Both the position numbers and the translations under genes were made by a program. DNA of 64,000 bases, from the NCBI RefSeq assembly GCF_947259545.1, contig NZ_CAMYMK010000002.1, forward strand, positions 124,001 to 188,000, in the 5' to 3' direction. Below are positions 27,941 to 36,440 of the stretch, piece by piece. The notes below the pieces were generated by a model. That model searched no databases. It saw only the letters and a list, made by a program, of their open reading frames with translations, and was not told the DNA's origin. How positions within the stretch are numbered: the first letter of the stretch is position 1; each line of letters starts with the position of its first letter. Origin of the DNA: an uncultured Marinobacter sp. (lineage in GTDB: Bacteria; Pseudomonadota; Gammaproteobacteria; Pseudomonadales; Oleiphilaceae).

Positions 27941-29044
27941 ATGAACAACAACAATTTTCGAAAGTCAGGGTTAGCGATTGCGATGGCTGCTGCCATGGGT
28001 GCAAGCGCCAGCGCCAATGCTGCCGTTGAACTTTACAACGAAGACGGCACCAGTTTTTCTGTTGACGGTTATTTCAACGCTTTCTACGTAAACCGTGACG
28101 ACAAGGTGTCCGATACCCGCAATTCAGATGTGAAGATGGGGTTTCTGCCGAATACCATTGGCTTTAATTTTAGCAAGGAAGTGGGCGACCTGACCATGGG
28201 TGGCCGCTCCTCGTTCTGGAGCACGATCAATGACAGTCTTCAGTCGCCAACGGATACGGCGATCGATGTTCGTCAGCTGTATGCCACCGTCGATGGCTCG
28301 TTCGGTCAGGTTCTCATCGGTAAGGATTTCGGATTATACGCCCGTTCCAACATCTTTCTCGACGAAGTCCTGATGGGCTTTGGCTCCCCGGGAGCAGCCA
28401 CCGGCGTCTCTTTCGGTAACATCCGTACCGGCTACCCGTATCCCAATCCGTCAGCTCAGATTACCTACCGGTCCCCGGCAATGGGTGGACTGAAAGTGGC
28501 AGCGGGTATCTTTGAACCGGCGAATACCACTCCCGGTGCCCAATCCGAGCAGTCGGCACCGCGCTTCGAGGCGGAAGTTACTTACAGCGCCGATCTCAGT
28601 GGCCTGGCGTTGACCGGTTGGGTTAATGGTCGTCATCAGAGCTCGGAAAATGCGACCACTGAGATCGACAGCCAGGGCATCGGCTATGGTCTTAAAGCAG
28701 CGGCTGCAGGCTTCTCACTCACTGCCTCCGGCTTTACATCGGAAGGGGATGTGCCCGTGCTGCTCGTTGATGGGGCACTTGCTTCTGAAGAAGATGCCGA
28801 CGGCTATCTTGCTCAGGCATCTTACACACTGGGTAGTAATCGCTTCGTGGCCTCCTACGGCGAAACGGATTCGGATCAGGGCGATTTCGAGACGGAAAAC
28901 ACCTCCCTGGCGGTTTTCCATTCTGTAAACAGTAACTTCAAAGTGGTTGCCGAGTACAACATGTTCGAGCAGGAAATCAAATCCTCGGGCGCGACTGCAG
29001 TGGATGCCGATACCATCGCCCTCGGCGCCGTCATCACGTTCTAA
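27941..29044 (+). CDS. Gram-negative general porin
   Basis: A 367-residue outer-membrane protein. It has a signal peptide (cleavage near ANA-AVE) and a sequence of alternating beta strands ending in ...IALGAVITF with the C-terminal Phe needed for assembly. The N-terminal LYNEDGTSFSVDGYFNAFYV is typical of 16-stranded trimeric porins. RBS CGGGGG lies seven bases before the ATG. A stem-loop (29057-29085) follows the stop. Confidence 0.9.
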   Translation: MNNNNFRKSGLAIAMAAAMGASASANAAVELYNEDGTSFSVDGYFNAFYVNRDDKVSDTRNSDVKMGFLPNTIGFNFSKEVGDLTMGGRSSFWSTINDSLQSPTDTAIDVRQLYATVDGSFGQVLIGKDFGLYARSNIFLDEVLMGFGSPGAATGVSFGNIRTGYPYPNPSAQITYRSPAMGGLKVAAGIFEPANTTPGAQSEQSAPRFEAEVTYSADLSGLALTGWVNGRHQSSENATTEIDSQGIGYGLKAAAAGFSLTASGFTSEGDVPVLLVDGALASEEDADGYLAQASYTLGSNRFVASYGETDSDQGDFETENTSLAVFHSVNSNFKVVAEYNMFEQEIKSSGATAVDADTIALGAVITF

Positions 29045-29056
29045 GCAGCAGCCATC

Positions 29057-29085
29057 GCTACGGAAGATGGGAAGTCCTCCGTAGC
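29057..29085 (+). terminator. Stem-loop after porin gene
   Basis: GCTACGGA and TCCGTAGC pair perfectly around a 13-base loop just downstream of the porin stop. No T-run follows, so it may protect the mRNA 3' end or be a weak terminator. Confidence 0.4.
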
Positions 29086-29172
29086 GCCGGGTTGTCTAAG
29101 ACTAAAGTGCCGGTTTGTCTTCGTGCAGACCGGCAGCGCCGCCAGGCATTGATTCGGGAGGTATTTTAATCA

Positions 29173-30453
29173 ATGGCTTACGATCATTTTGGCGCGCCTA
29201 TTAAAAGCACTGAAGTCGCATTGGCTGCGTTTGCGGATGCCGTAGAATCGGTGGAAAGTCATCCGTTCTCGGGATCTGCGTTTATGAAGTCAGCGACGAC
29301 CCTGCCCGCCGTCCGGGTAGCGAGCTCCAGTGTTCGCGACCCGATGCTGGCTGCTACCAATCTCGCCAGTCAGCTTAATCATAAGCACCTGGGTTGTGTA
29401 CTGTTCTTCTGTTCCGCGGAATACGATCTCGGTCGTCTCGGAATTGCCCTTGAGCACGCTTTTCAGGGCGTACGTGTGTGCGGGTGTACATCAGCCGGAG
29501 AGATTACACCGGATGGTTATGGCCGCGGATGCATAACCGCCATCGGCTTCGATAACCGTTACTTTGCCATTGATTGCGCACTGATTCGTGAGCTCGACCG
29601 GTTTACCCTGCAGAACGCCCAAGGCGTCATAGACGGACTGCTTTCCACATGCCGTGATGCGAAGCTCGCGCCTGTCAAAGGAAACACCTTTGCAATTACC
29701 CTCCTTGATGGGCTTTCCAGTCGGGAGGAGCTGGTGTTGGCGACGCTCAACGCAGCGCTCGGGACCATACCGCAATTTGGCGGGTCAGCCGGTGACGACG
29801 AGCGTCTTGCCAATACCCATGTCTTTTACGATGGGCAGTTTCATACCGGGGCGGCGACCGTTCTGCTGGTTAATACGCCTCTGGATTTCCGGGTGTTTTC
29901 CACGCACCACATGGTTGAGCGCAACGAGAAACTGGTTGTTACCGATGCCTGCGCGGAAAGTCGTACCGTATATGAACTCAATGCCGAGCCTGCGGCAGAT
30001 GCCTATGCCCGGGCTGTCGGCGTCGATGTGGATGCCCTCGATCGCAAGGTGTTCGCGCTGAGGCCCATGGGGGTGAAGATTGGCGGGCACTATTTCGTGC
30101 GTTCGGTCCAACGGGTCAATCCGGACAAGAGCCTCACATTCTACTGTGCTGTGGAAACCGGCATTGTGATGACGGCCATGGAGCCCGAAGGTCTCCTGGA
30201 CAGCGTACGGGCCCAGATCGAAGCGTCCGAGCGAGTGGTGGGACCGCCGCTGGTGACCATCGGGTGTGACTGTTTCCTGCGTCGACTGGAGGCAGAGCTG
30301 ACCGGGGAAGTGGAGGCGGTGTCCGAATTCCTTCGCCATCACAAGGTGATCGGTTTCAACACATACGGCGAGCAGTTCGACGGTATGCACATCAACCAGA
30401 CCTTTACGGGGGTGGTCATTGGCCAGCCTGAAGCCCGTGCCGTGCAAGAATGA
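29173..30453 (+). CDS. nosP: NosP-like FIST-domain nitric oxide sensor
   Basis: A 426-residue cytoplasmic protein with FIST-N (about residues 60-260) and FIST-C (about 270-410) sensory domains. The kinase gene that follows starts 35 bases inside it. The same pair in P. aeruginosa (PA1975-PA1976) is NosP, a haem protein that binds NO, and NahK, whose activity NosP changes. Haem ligand residues cannot be assigned from sequence here. RBS GGGAGG precedes the ATG by 11 bases. A stable stem-loop lies in the presumed leader at 29109-29136. Confidence 0.8.
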   Translation: MAYDHFGAPIKSTEVALAAFADAVESVESHPFSGSAFMKSATTLPAVRVASSSVRDPMLAATNLASQLNHKHLGCVLFFCSAEYDLGRLGIALEHAFQGVRVCGCTSAGEITPDGYGRGCITAIGFDNRYFAIDCALIRELDRFTLQNAQGVIDGLLSTCRDAKLAPVKGNTFAITLLDGLSSREELVLATLNAALGTIPQFGGSAGDDERLANTHVFYDGQFHTGAATVLLVNTPLDFRVFSTHHMVERNEKLVVTDACAESRTVYELNAEPAADAYARAVGVDVDALDRKVFALRPMGVKIGGHYFVRSVQRVNPDKSLTFYCAVETGIVMTAMEPEGLLDSVRAQIEASERVVGPPLVTIGCDCFLRRLEAELTGEVEAVSEFLRHHKVIGFNTYGEQFDGMHINQTFTGVVIGQPEARAVQE

Positions 30454-32689
30454 CGTTTCCGCTGAGAGCAGGGATCGGCGCATCGCCGAGCTTGAAGCGG
30501 AGAATGAACGCCTGCGCCGCATCCGTGATGCCCTGATTGTGCGGGTGGAGTCTGGCTCCGCCCATAAGCCTGAACCCTATGCAGCCTTTGAACATTCCGT
30601 GGTACTGGCTGAGCAGGTGCGTGAACGCACCGAGGCGCTCAATCAGACCATGGAGGAGCTTAAAGCCAGTAACAAGGCACTGAGCCGTGCCCGCGTCGAA
30701 GCCGATACCACCCGCCAGCGCCTTAGTGATGCCATTGAGAGCATTGCTGATGGTTTTGTTCTGTTTGATCACCGGCATCGACTGATCCAGAGCAACAGTC
30801 GTTTTCGCAGTTATTGGCGTCATGCTGGTGTGGAGGTGCCGGAGTCGGGCACCTCCATTGCCGAAGTGAAACGGCAGGCTGTCAGTTCGGGGCTGGTTGT
30901 GGAAGAGCACAGTCATCCGGATTCGGAGGGTGTTGTCTTCCTGTTGGCCAATGATCGCTGGGTACAGATGACAGAGCGGCCTACCCGTGAGGGCGGGTTG
31001 GTTGTGCTTTATTCCGACATCACCGACGTCAAGAACAGCGAAATGGCGCGTCGGATCAAGGCGCTGGAAGAAAGTGAGCGCTGGATTCGGGTGGTGACAG
31101 ACCATGTGCCGGCACTGATTGCCTATGTCGGCGCGGACCTTACCGTGCAGTTTTGCAACAAGGTGTACGAATCCTGGTATGGCCGCAAGGGGGAATCTCC
31201 CCTGGGTAAAGCACTGGTCGATGTGCACCCCGCCGATCTGTATCAGCGCCTGTTGCCACAGATGCAGCAGGCGCTGGCGGGGCACAGTGTCACCTTTGAG
31301 TTTGAGGAATGCGGTGAGCAGGGCGACATCCGCTATATGCTGCGTTCCTATGTGCCTAATTTCAATGAAGACGGAGAGGTGACCGGTTTCTTCGTGTTGA
31401 TCCGGGACATCACCGATCGCCGCAAGACTGCCCTGGCGCTGGAACAGGCCTATGACAATCTGGAACGACGGGTCAAGGAGCGTACTTCTGCGCTGACCGG
31501 GCTTAACAATCAGTTGCGTCAGGAAATTACCGAGCGGGCTGCGGTAGAGGCCAGGTTGCGGGATGCCAAACTGGAGGCGGAAAGGGCGAACCTGTCCAAG
31601 ACCAAATTCCTCGCCGCCGTCAGTCATGACCTGCTGCAACCCCTCAACGCAGCCCGCCTGTTTACCAGTGCGCTTCTGGAACAATCGTTCGGGCCCAAGG
31701 CCGAGGGGCTGGTACGGTCAGTGAGTACCTCCCTGAATGATGTTGAGAACCTTCTGGGTACCTTGGTGGACATTTCCAAACTGGATGCCGGGGTAATCAA
31801 ACCCGACGTGACCGCGTTTGACCTGCGGGACCTGCTCAATAACATCGCCCGGGAATTCCGGCAAATGGCCATGGCTGAAGGCCTGCGACTGGACTTCGTG
31901 GCAAGTTCCGCAATCGTGGAATCCGATTCCCAGCTTCTGGCCAGGATTCTCAGGAATTTCCTTACCAATGCCATCCGCTATACGGGTAAAGGTCGTATTC
32001 TGCTCGGCTGCCGGCGGCGGCAGGATCACATCTTGTTGCAGGTCTGGGATACCGGCCCGGGTATCCCCGAAGACAAACTGACCGAGATCTTCCAGGAGTT
32101 CAAACGCATTCGGCCAACAGGGTCTCAGCCGGACAAGGGGCTTGGTCTGGGGCTGGCCATTGTGGATAAGATCTCACGAATGCTGGGCCACGAAGTGAGT
32201 GTGGCTTCCATTGAAGGTAAGGGCTCGGTGTTCAGCGTCAAGGTGCCGCTTGGACGACTGCAACCCTCGCGACCGGCAGCGGATCAGAACCGGACGGTGT
32301 CCTTTGACAGCGGTCTGGGCGGCGCCCGGATCTGGGTGATCGATAATGATCAGTCCATCTGCCAGGGCATGAAAACGTTGCTGGAAGGTTGGGACTGTCG
32401 CGTGATGACGGCTGTGTCTCTGGAGGATCTGGAGCGCCAGCTGGACCCGGCTGACAGTCCGGTGGACCTGATACTGGCGGACTACCATCTGGACAATGAA
32501 GAAAACGGTGTGGATGTGGTGGCGGAAATCAATGGTCGCCGTCGTTGTCCGGCACCGGTGGTGATGATTACCGCCAATTATACCAACGAGCTCAAGCAGC
32601 ATATTCGTGAGCTGGGGCACTTGTTGATGAACAAGCCAGTGAAGCCGCTGAAGTTACGCAGTGTGCTGAGTCATTTACTGAGAAGTTGA
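30419..32689 (+). CDS. nahK: Hybrid sensor histidine kinase, NahK/ErcS'-like
   Basis: A 756-residue soluble hybrid kinase. In order it has an N-terminal coiled coil (RRIAELEAENERLRR) and two PAS regions (about 95-200 and 215-335). A second coiled coil follows, then HisKA with phospho-His in AAVSHDLLQPLNAAR and HATPase (DTGPGIPED; GLGLGLAIV). A C-terminal receiver ends the protein, with Asp in LILADYHLD. Absence of membrane segments fits a partner-controlled kinase such as NahK. The start is a TTG overlapping nosP; a GTG at 30437 is the alternative. In pseudomonads the orthologue also affects ethanol oxidation regulation (ErcS') and biofilm control. Confidence 0.85.
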   Translation: MASLKPVPCKNDVSAESRDRRIAELEAENERLRRIRDALIVRVESGSAHKPEPYAAFEHSVVLAEQVRERTEALNQTMEELKASNKALSRARVEADTTRQRLSDAIESIADGFVLFDHRHRLIQSNSRFRSYWRHAGVEVPESGTSIAEVKRQAVSSGLVVEEHSHPDSEGVVFLLANDRWVQMTERPTREGGLVVLYSDITDVKNSEMARRIKALEESERWIRVVTDHVPALIAYVGADLTVQFCNKVYESWYGRKGESPLGKALVDVHPADLYQRLLPQMQQALAGHSVTFEFEECGEQGDIRYMLRSYVPNFNEDGEVTGFFVLIRDITDRRKTALALEQAYDNLERRVKERTSALTGLNNQLRQEITERAAVEARLRDAKLEAERANLSKTKFLAAVSHDLLQPLNAARLFTSALLEQSFGPKAEGLVRSVSTSLNDVENLLGTLVDISKLDAGVIKPDVTAFDLRDLLNNIAREFRQMAMAEGLRLDFVASSAIVESDSQLLARILRNFLTNAIRYTGKGRILLGCRRRQDHILLQVWDTGPGIPEDKLTEIFQEFKRIRPTGSQPDKGLGLGLAIVDKISRMLGHEVSVASIEGKGSVFSVKVPLGRLQPSRPAADQNRTVSFDSGLGGARIWVIDNDQSICQGMKTLLEGWDCRVMTAVSLEDLERQLDPADSPVDLILADYHLDNEENGVDVVAEINGRRRCPAPVVMITANYTNELKQHIRELGHLLMNKPVKPLKLRSVLSHLLRS

Positions 32690-32702
32690 GATCGCCGATG
32701 GA

Positions 32703-32787
32703 TGTCGGATTACGCTTTGCTAATCCGACCTACGCGGGGGCCGACGTTACGTTTGTAGGTCGGATTAGCCAAAGGCGTAATCCGACA
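32703..32787. repeat. REP-like palindromic repeat pair
   Basis: TGTCGGATTACGCTTTGCTAATCCGACCTAC and, in inverse orientation, GTAGGTCGGATTAGCCAAAGGCGTAATCCGACA flank a 21-base spacer. Each arm is itself a hairpin. It lies between the convergent nahK and response regulator genes and may also stop transcription. A single unit recurs at 36263-36297. Confidence 0.85.
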
Positions 32788-32808
32788 AGCAGGATTGGGT
32801 CAGGCGAG

Positions 32809-33582
32809 TTACCGCTTCAGATACTGACTGAAATCCACATCACTGGCGGAGAGAATCGCCTGAACCCGGTTGTGCACGCCCAGCTTGCGAAGAATCGCGG
32901 ACACATGGGCCTTCACTGTGGTCTCGGCTATGTTCAGGTTGTAGGCAATCTGCTTGTTGGATTCGCCCTTGGACATGCGCTCAAGGACCAGCAGTTGGCG
33001 ACGTGTCAGTGAGTTCAGCAACTCTGGAGAAATCGGGTTGTCCTCATGGCGACTGCGGCGGCTGCTGCTTTCTTTACCGGTTCTGATGATGTCCGAAGGC
33101 AGGTAGACATTGCCGTTGAGGATCTGCTGGATCGCTTCGGTCATCTGGGCCCGCGGCGAGGACTTGGTAATGAATCCGCAGGCGCCATAGGTAATCGCCT
33201 GCAACACAACCTGTTTGTCTTCTTCCGCAGAGACAATCACCACCGGAATGGTCGGCGCCTCATTGCGCAGCGTAATCAGGCCATTCAGGCCGTGCATGCC
33301 GGGCATGTTCAGATCCAGCAGTATCAGGTCCAGGTCGTCATTCTCCCTGGTGATATCCAGCGCGCTGTCCAGATCATCGGTTTCGATGATCTCGCTGCCC
33401 TCAAAACCGGAAGCGATGACACTGCTGATGGCTTCCCGGAAAAGCGGGTGGTCGTCGGCGATCAGTATCTTGTAAGCCGGCTCCATGTTCGGTTCTGCCT
33501 GTTTGTTGTCATTTTCGGGGAGTGCTTCCGAACCATGATAGCGTTTTTCGGAAGAGAGTGCGGCATCGAGCTCGTTAAGCAT
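32809..33582 (-). CDS. LuxR-type response regulator, AgmR/ErbR-like
   Basis: A 257-residue regulator with an N-terminal extension of about 35 residues. A receiver domain follows ([10 protein letters not shown]; phospho-Asp in [10 protein letters not shown]), then a NarL-type HTH ([34 protein letters not shown]). ATG at 33582 has a perfect AGGAGG five bases away. Its neighbours (nosP-nahK on one side, alcohol genes on the other) match P. aeruginosa PA1978 ErbR/AgmR, a master activator of ethanol oxidation and pqq genes. It is therefore a strong candidate to bind one of the motifs found in the alcohol promoters. Confidence 0.85.
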   Translation of the reverse strand: MLNELDAALSSEKRYHGSEALPENDNKQAEPNMEPAYKILIADDHPLFREAISSVIASGFEGSEIIETDDLDSALDITRENDDLDLILLDLNMPGMHGLNGLITLRNEAPTIPVVIVSAEEDKQVVLQAITYGACGFITKSSPRAQMTEAIQQILNGNVYLPSDIIRTGKESSSRRSRHEDNPISPELLNSLTRRQLLVLERMSKGESNKQIAYNLNIAETTVKAHVSAILRKLGVHNRVQAILSASDVDFSQYLKR

Positions 33583-33701
33583 AGCGGCCTCCTGTGCAGA
33601 GAATCTCCGGAATCGGAGCGCATCCTCTGGTTATTATTGTGATGATTTCATTACACGCTATCTGCGCCTCAGGTTGAATGCGACCATCGCACCAAAAAAC
33701 A

Positions 33702-33719
33702 GGCACCAAAGTACTATTC
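33702..33719 (+). promoter_or_regulatory. ACCAAAG-type promoter motif upstream of ABC importer
   Basis: GGCACCAAAGTACTATTC, one of six related boxes oriented toward plus-strand genes in the alcohol region. It lies 33 bases before the substrate-binding protein start, in the divergent region shared with the AgmR-like gene. Confidence 0.5.
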
Positions 33720-33751
33720 TTGCCCGGCTTTGGGCTTCGTATCGTGGAGAC

Positions 33752-34780
33752 ATGAGCCAACAGCCTGTAACAATGCGACATTTCAAGCCATCCGTAGCCA
33801 GCAGCCGTACCCATGGGCTGGTAGCGTTGATGCTGCTGGTCCTGGTGGTCGTGCTGGCATTAGAGGCAGAGGTTCGGGCCGATGCGCCAGAGGGGCACCC
33901 GAAGCTGTCGATCAGCGTATTGCAGTTTGGCACCGCCCACTGGGAGCTTGACCACCTTCTTCATCAGGGGCTGGACCGGAAGCATGGCTACCGGCTGGAG
34001 TTGATACCTGTGGCCAATCTGCCGGCCTCCCGCCTCGCCGTCACCAGCGGTTCGGTGAATGGCGCGGTTGCGGATCTGCTATGGGCACAATCCCGATACC
34101 AGTCGGGCACATCCTACCTGTACCTGCCGTTTTCCAGCCAGATTGGTGACATTGTGGTGGCCGGCAGTTCGTCCATCCAATCGGTGGCGGATCTCACCGG
34201 CAAGCGAATTGGCGTAGCCGGTGGTCCGGATAGCAAGGGCTGGATACTGCTGCAGAAAGTCGCCGACCAGCAGGGACTAAACCTGTCAGATTCCGCAGAT
34301 GTTCAGTTCGCGGCGCCACCATTGCTCAACCAGGCCCTCAAGCGGGGGCAGGTGGATGTGATTGTCACCTATTGGCATTTTGCTGCGCGTCTCAAGGGTG
34401 AGGGCGGTTGGCGCTCGGCGTTCCGTATGGCCGACCTGCTGGGTGCCCTGAATCTGGATACCAACCTTCCTGTTCTGGGCTATGTCTTTCCGGCAAGTTG
34501 GGCGCGGGAGCATCAATCCCTGCTCCGGCGCTTTGCCGGCTCCCTGCGCGAGGCGAAAGCTGAACTGGCGGATGATCCCGGCTACTGGGAACGACTGCGG
34601 CCACTGATGGGTAATCCGGGGGAGGGTATTTTCGGGGCGCTTCGCGATGGATTTGTTGCCGGTACACCGGCACCGTTAACCGATCAGCGAACAGCCGACC
34701 TGCAGCGTTTGCTGGTGCTCACCGGAGCGGCTGAAGATAACCTGATGCCAGTCTCACTCTTCTACTGGAGTGAGCCATGA
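33752..34780 (+). CDS. ABC transporter substrate-binding protein (nitrate/sulfonate type)
   Basis: A 342-residue NMT1/TauA-type periplasmic protein with an N-terminal membrane segment or signal (LVALMLLVLVVVLALEAEV). The mature protein starts around ADAPEGHPKLSISVLQFG. I choose the ATG at 33752; upstream in-frame TTG would add 26 residues without a better ribosome site. Genes for permease and ATPase follow with four- and eight-base overlaps. Substrate is unknown. Location beside the AgmR-like regulator and possession of the shared promoter box tie it to alcohol metabolism. Confidence 0.8.
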   Translation: MSQQPVTMRHFKPSVASSRTHGLVALMLLVLVVVLALEAEVRADAPEGHPKLSISVLQFGTAHWELDHLLHQGLDRKHGYRLELIPVANLPASRLAVTSGSVNGAVADLLWAQSRYQSGTSYLYLPFSSQIGDIVVAGSSSIQSVADLTGKRIGVAGGPDSKGWILLQKVADQQGLNLSDSADVQFAAPPLLNQALKRGQVDVIVTYWHFAARLKGEGGWRSAFRMADLLGALNLDTNLPVLGYVFPASWAREHQSLLRRFAGSLREAKAELADDPGYWERLRPLMGNPGEGIFGALRDGFVAGTPAPLTDQRTADLQRLLVLTGAAEDNLMPVSLFYWSEP

Positions 34781-35568
34781 CTAACCCCGGAAGTTCTGCC
34801 GCAATAGGGCGTCCCCCCTTCTGGAGTTATTGGGTGGTGCTTCCGGCCTTCGTGCTCATCTGGGCGCTGATCGCCTGGTGGATGCAGTCACCGCTGTTGC
34901 CAACACCACTTCAAGTGCTGGATACACTGATACGAGAGTCTGCGTCCGGAGATCTCTGGCATCACCTGGGCGCCACCTTCGGTCGTGTAGCAGTGGCCTT
35001 TGTGCTGGCCATGTCACTGGGTACGGTCATCGGTGTCGGTATGGGGCGTTCCGCCACCACCAACGCTCTGTTCGACCCATTGCTGGTGCTGCTGCTCAAC
35101 CTGCCGGCGCTGGTCACTATCATTTTGATGTACGTCTGGTTCGGACTGGTGGAAGTGGCGGCCGTCATGGCCGTTGTCATCAACAAAGTGCCCAACGTCG
35201 CCGTCACCGTGCGCGAGGGTGCCCGCAGCCTGGATTACCGATTGGAAGAAATGGCCACAGTCTACGAATTCAGCCACTGGCAGCGGTTTCGCGACGTCTG
35301 GGTACCACAACTGTTTCCCTACCTGATGGCCGCCACCCGCGGCGGCCTGGCGCTGATCTGGAAAATCGTCCTGGTGGTGGAACTGCTGGGCCGCTCCAGC
35401 GGCGTCGGCTTCCAGCTCCATCTGGCCTTCCAGGTCTTTGACGTTGCCACCATCCTGGCCTACAGCCTCGCGTTCATTGCCGTGGTCCAACTGATTGAGC
35501 TGACCATCCTGCAGCCCCTGGAGCGCCGCTCCAGCCGCTGGCGTCAGCCGGAGGCCGCCGATGCTTGA
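34777..35568 (+). CDS. ABC transporter permease (nitrate/sulfonate type)
   Basis: A 263-residue membrane protein with about six segments and the BPD_transp_1 EAA-like loop (VREGARSLDYRLEEMATVYEFSHWQRF). It belongs to the SsuC/TauC group. Start overlaps the binding protein stop by four bases; its end overlaps the ATPase gene by eight bases. Confidence 0.87.
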   Translation: MTNPGSSAAIGRPPFWSYWVVLPAFVLIWALIAWWMQSPLLPTPLQVLDTLIRESASGDLWHHLGATFGRVAVAFVLAMSLGTVIGVGMGRSATTNALFDPLLVLLLNLPALVTIILMYVWFGLVEVAAVMAVVINKVPNVAVTVREGARSLDYRLEEMATVYEFSHWQRFRDVWVPQLFPYLMAATRGGLALIWKIVLVVELLGRSSGVGFQLHLAFQVFDVATILAYSLAFIAVVQLIELTILQPLERRSSRWRQPEAADA

Positions 35569-36232
35569 ACTGCGGATTGCCGGCCGCGACTTTGGTCAGC
35601 CTGTGCTGGGGGAAATATTCGCCACCGTGGAGAAGGGCGACCGTATCTGCCTACTTGGGCCCTCCGGCATCGGCAAAACCACTCTGCTGAACACCATCGC
35701 CGGTCTGGACAAAACAATTCCACAAGAAGCCGTCATCGGCCGTGACGAACTTCGGGTCGGCTACCTGTTTCAGGAACATCGTCTGCTGCCTTGGCGAACT
35801 CTGAGCGCCAATCTCCAGCTGGCGGGCGCAACTCCGCAGGAAGCAGAAGACCACCTCGCCAGTGTGGGTCTGAAAGGGTATGGCCACTACCTGCCGGACC
35901 AGCTCTCCCTGGGCATGGCCCGGCGAGTTGCACTTGCCCGTTGCCTGGCGGTTAAGCCGGACCTGCTGTTGTTGGATGAGCCGTTTGCGTCGCTGGATCC
36001 GGTTATGGCTGGTGAATTGAAAACACTGATTGCCGGCATTATGGATGCCAATCCGGGCATGGCGATGATTTGTGTGACCCATGATGGTGGTGACGCCGAG
36101 ATACTGGCAAATCGACTGTGGTATCTGGATGGCAAGCCGGCGCGGTTGCAGTGGGATGACAGGGTGGGGGAGCCCGGTTTGATTGATGGGTTGTTGGGAA
36201 AGCTTCGAAGACTTGACCTGGCGGACTCCTAG
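35561..36232 (+). CDS. ABC transporter ATP-binding protein (nitrate/sulfonate type)
   Basis: A 223-residue ATPase with Walker A LGPSGIGKTT, Q-loop YLFQEHRLLPWRT, signature LSLGMARRVALARCL, Walker B LLLLDEPFASLD and switch region ICVTHDGGDAE. Last gene of a three-gene importer; a REP-like unit and a larger palindromic repeat follow it. Confidence 0.88.
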   Translation: MLELRIAGRDFGQPVLGEIFATVEKGDRICLLGPSGIGKTTLLNTIAGLDKTIPQEAVIGRDELRVGYLFQEHRLLPWRTLSANLQLAGATPQEAEDHLASVGLKGYGHYLPDQLSLGMARRVALARCLAVKPDLLLLDEPFASLDPVMAGELKTLIAGIMDANPGMAMICVTHDGGDAEILANRLWYLDGKPARLQWDDRVGEPGLIDGLLGKLRRLDLADS

Positions 36233-36262
36233 TCTTCATTGATAGGCGCTTGCTTGTTTGTT

Positions 36263-36297
36263 TGTCGGATTACGCTTCGCTAATCCGACCTACGAAG
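36263..36297. repeat. REP-like palindromic unit
   Basis: GTCGGATTA-CGCTTCGC-TAATCCGAC, a perfect nine-base inverted repeat followed by CTACGAAG. It is the same unit as in 32703-32787. The two copies bracket the AgmR-like gene and the ABC importer. Confidence 0.85.
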
Positions 36298-36323
36298 CTA
36301 TAAGGCTAGCTCGGAGTGTGGGT

Positions 36324-36429
36324 GGGCTGTGGGGACAGGTTTCCAAAACTGTGCGGAGCCAGGGATGGCGGAGCCCAAGCCGAACAGGACGTCTTGAGGC
36401 GTGTTTTGGAAACCTGTCCCCCACAGCCC
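36324..36429. repeat. Intergenic palindromic repeat, copy B
   Basis: A 106-base element with 26/27-base inverted arms (GGGCTGTGGGGACAGGTTTC... with the complementary right arm, one extra C). The core, TGTGCGGAGCCAGGGATGGC then GGAGCCCAAGCCG, shares most bases with copy A at 6963-7060, inverted. Located between convergent ABC genes. Confidence 0.75.
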
Positions 36430-36440
36430 AAATACTCCAA

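Noticed and set aside
30416..31684. 422-codon minus-strand frame antisense to nahK
   Set aside because: Antisense shadow of a multidomain kinase with clear motifs.
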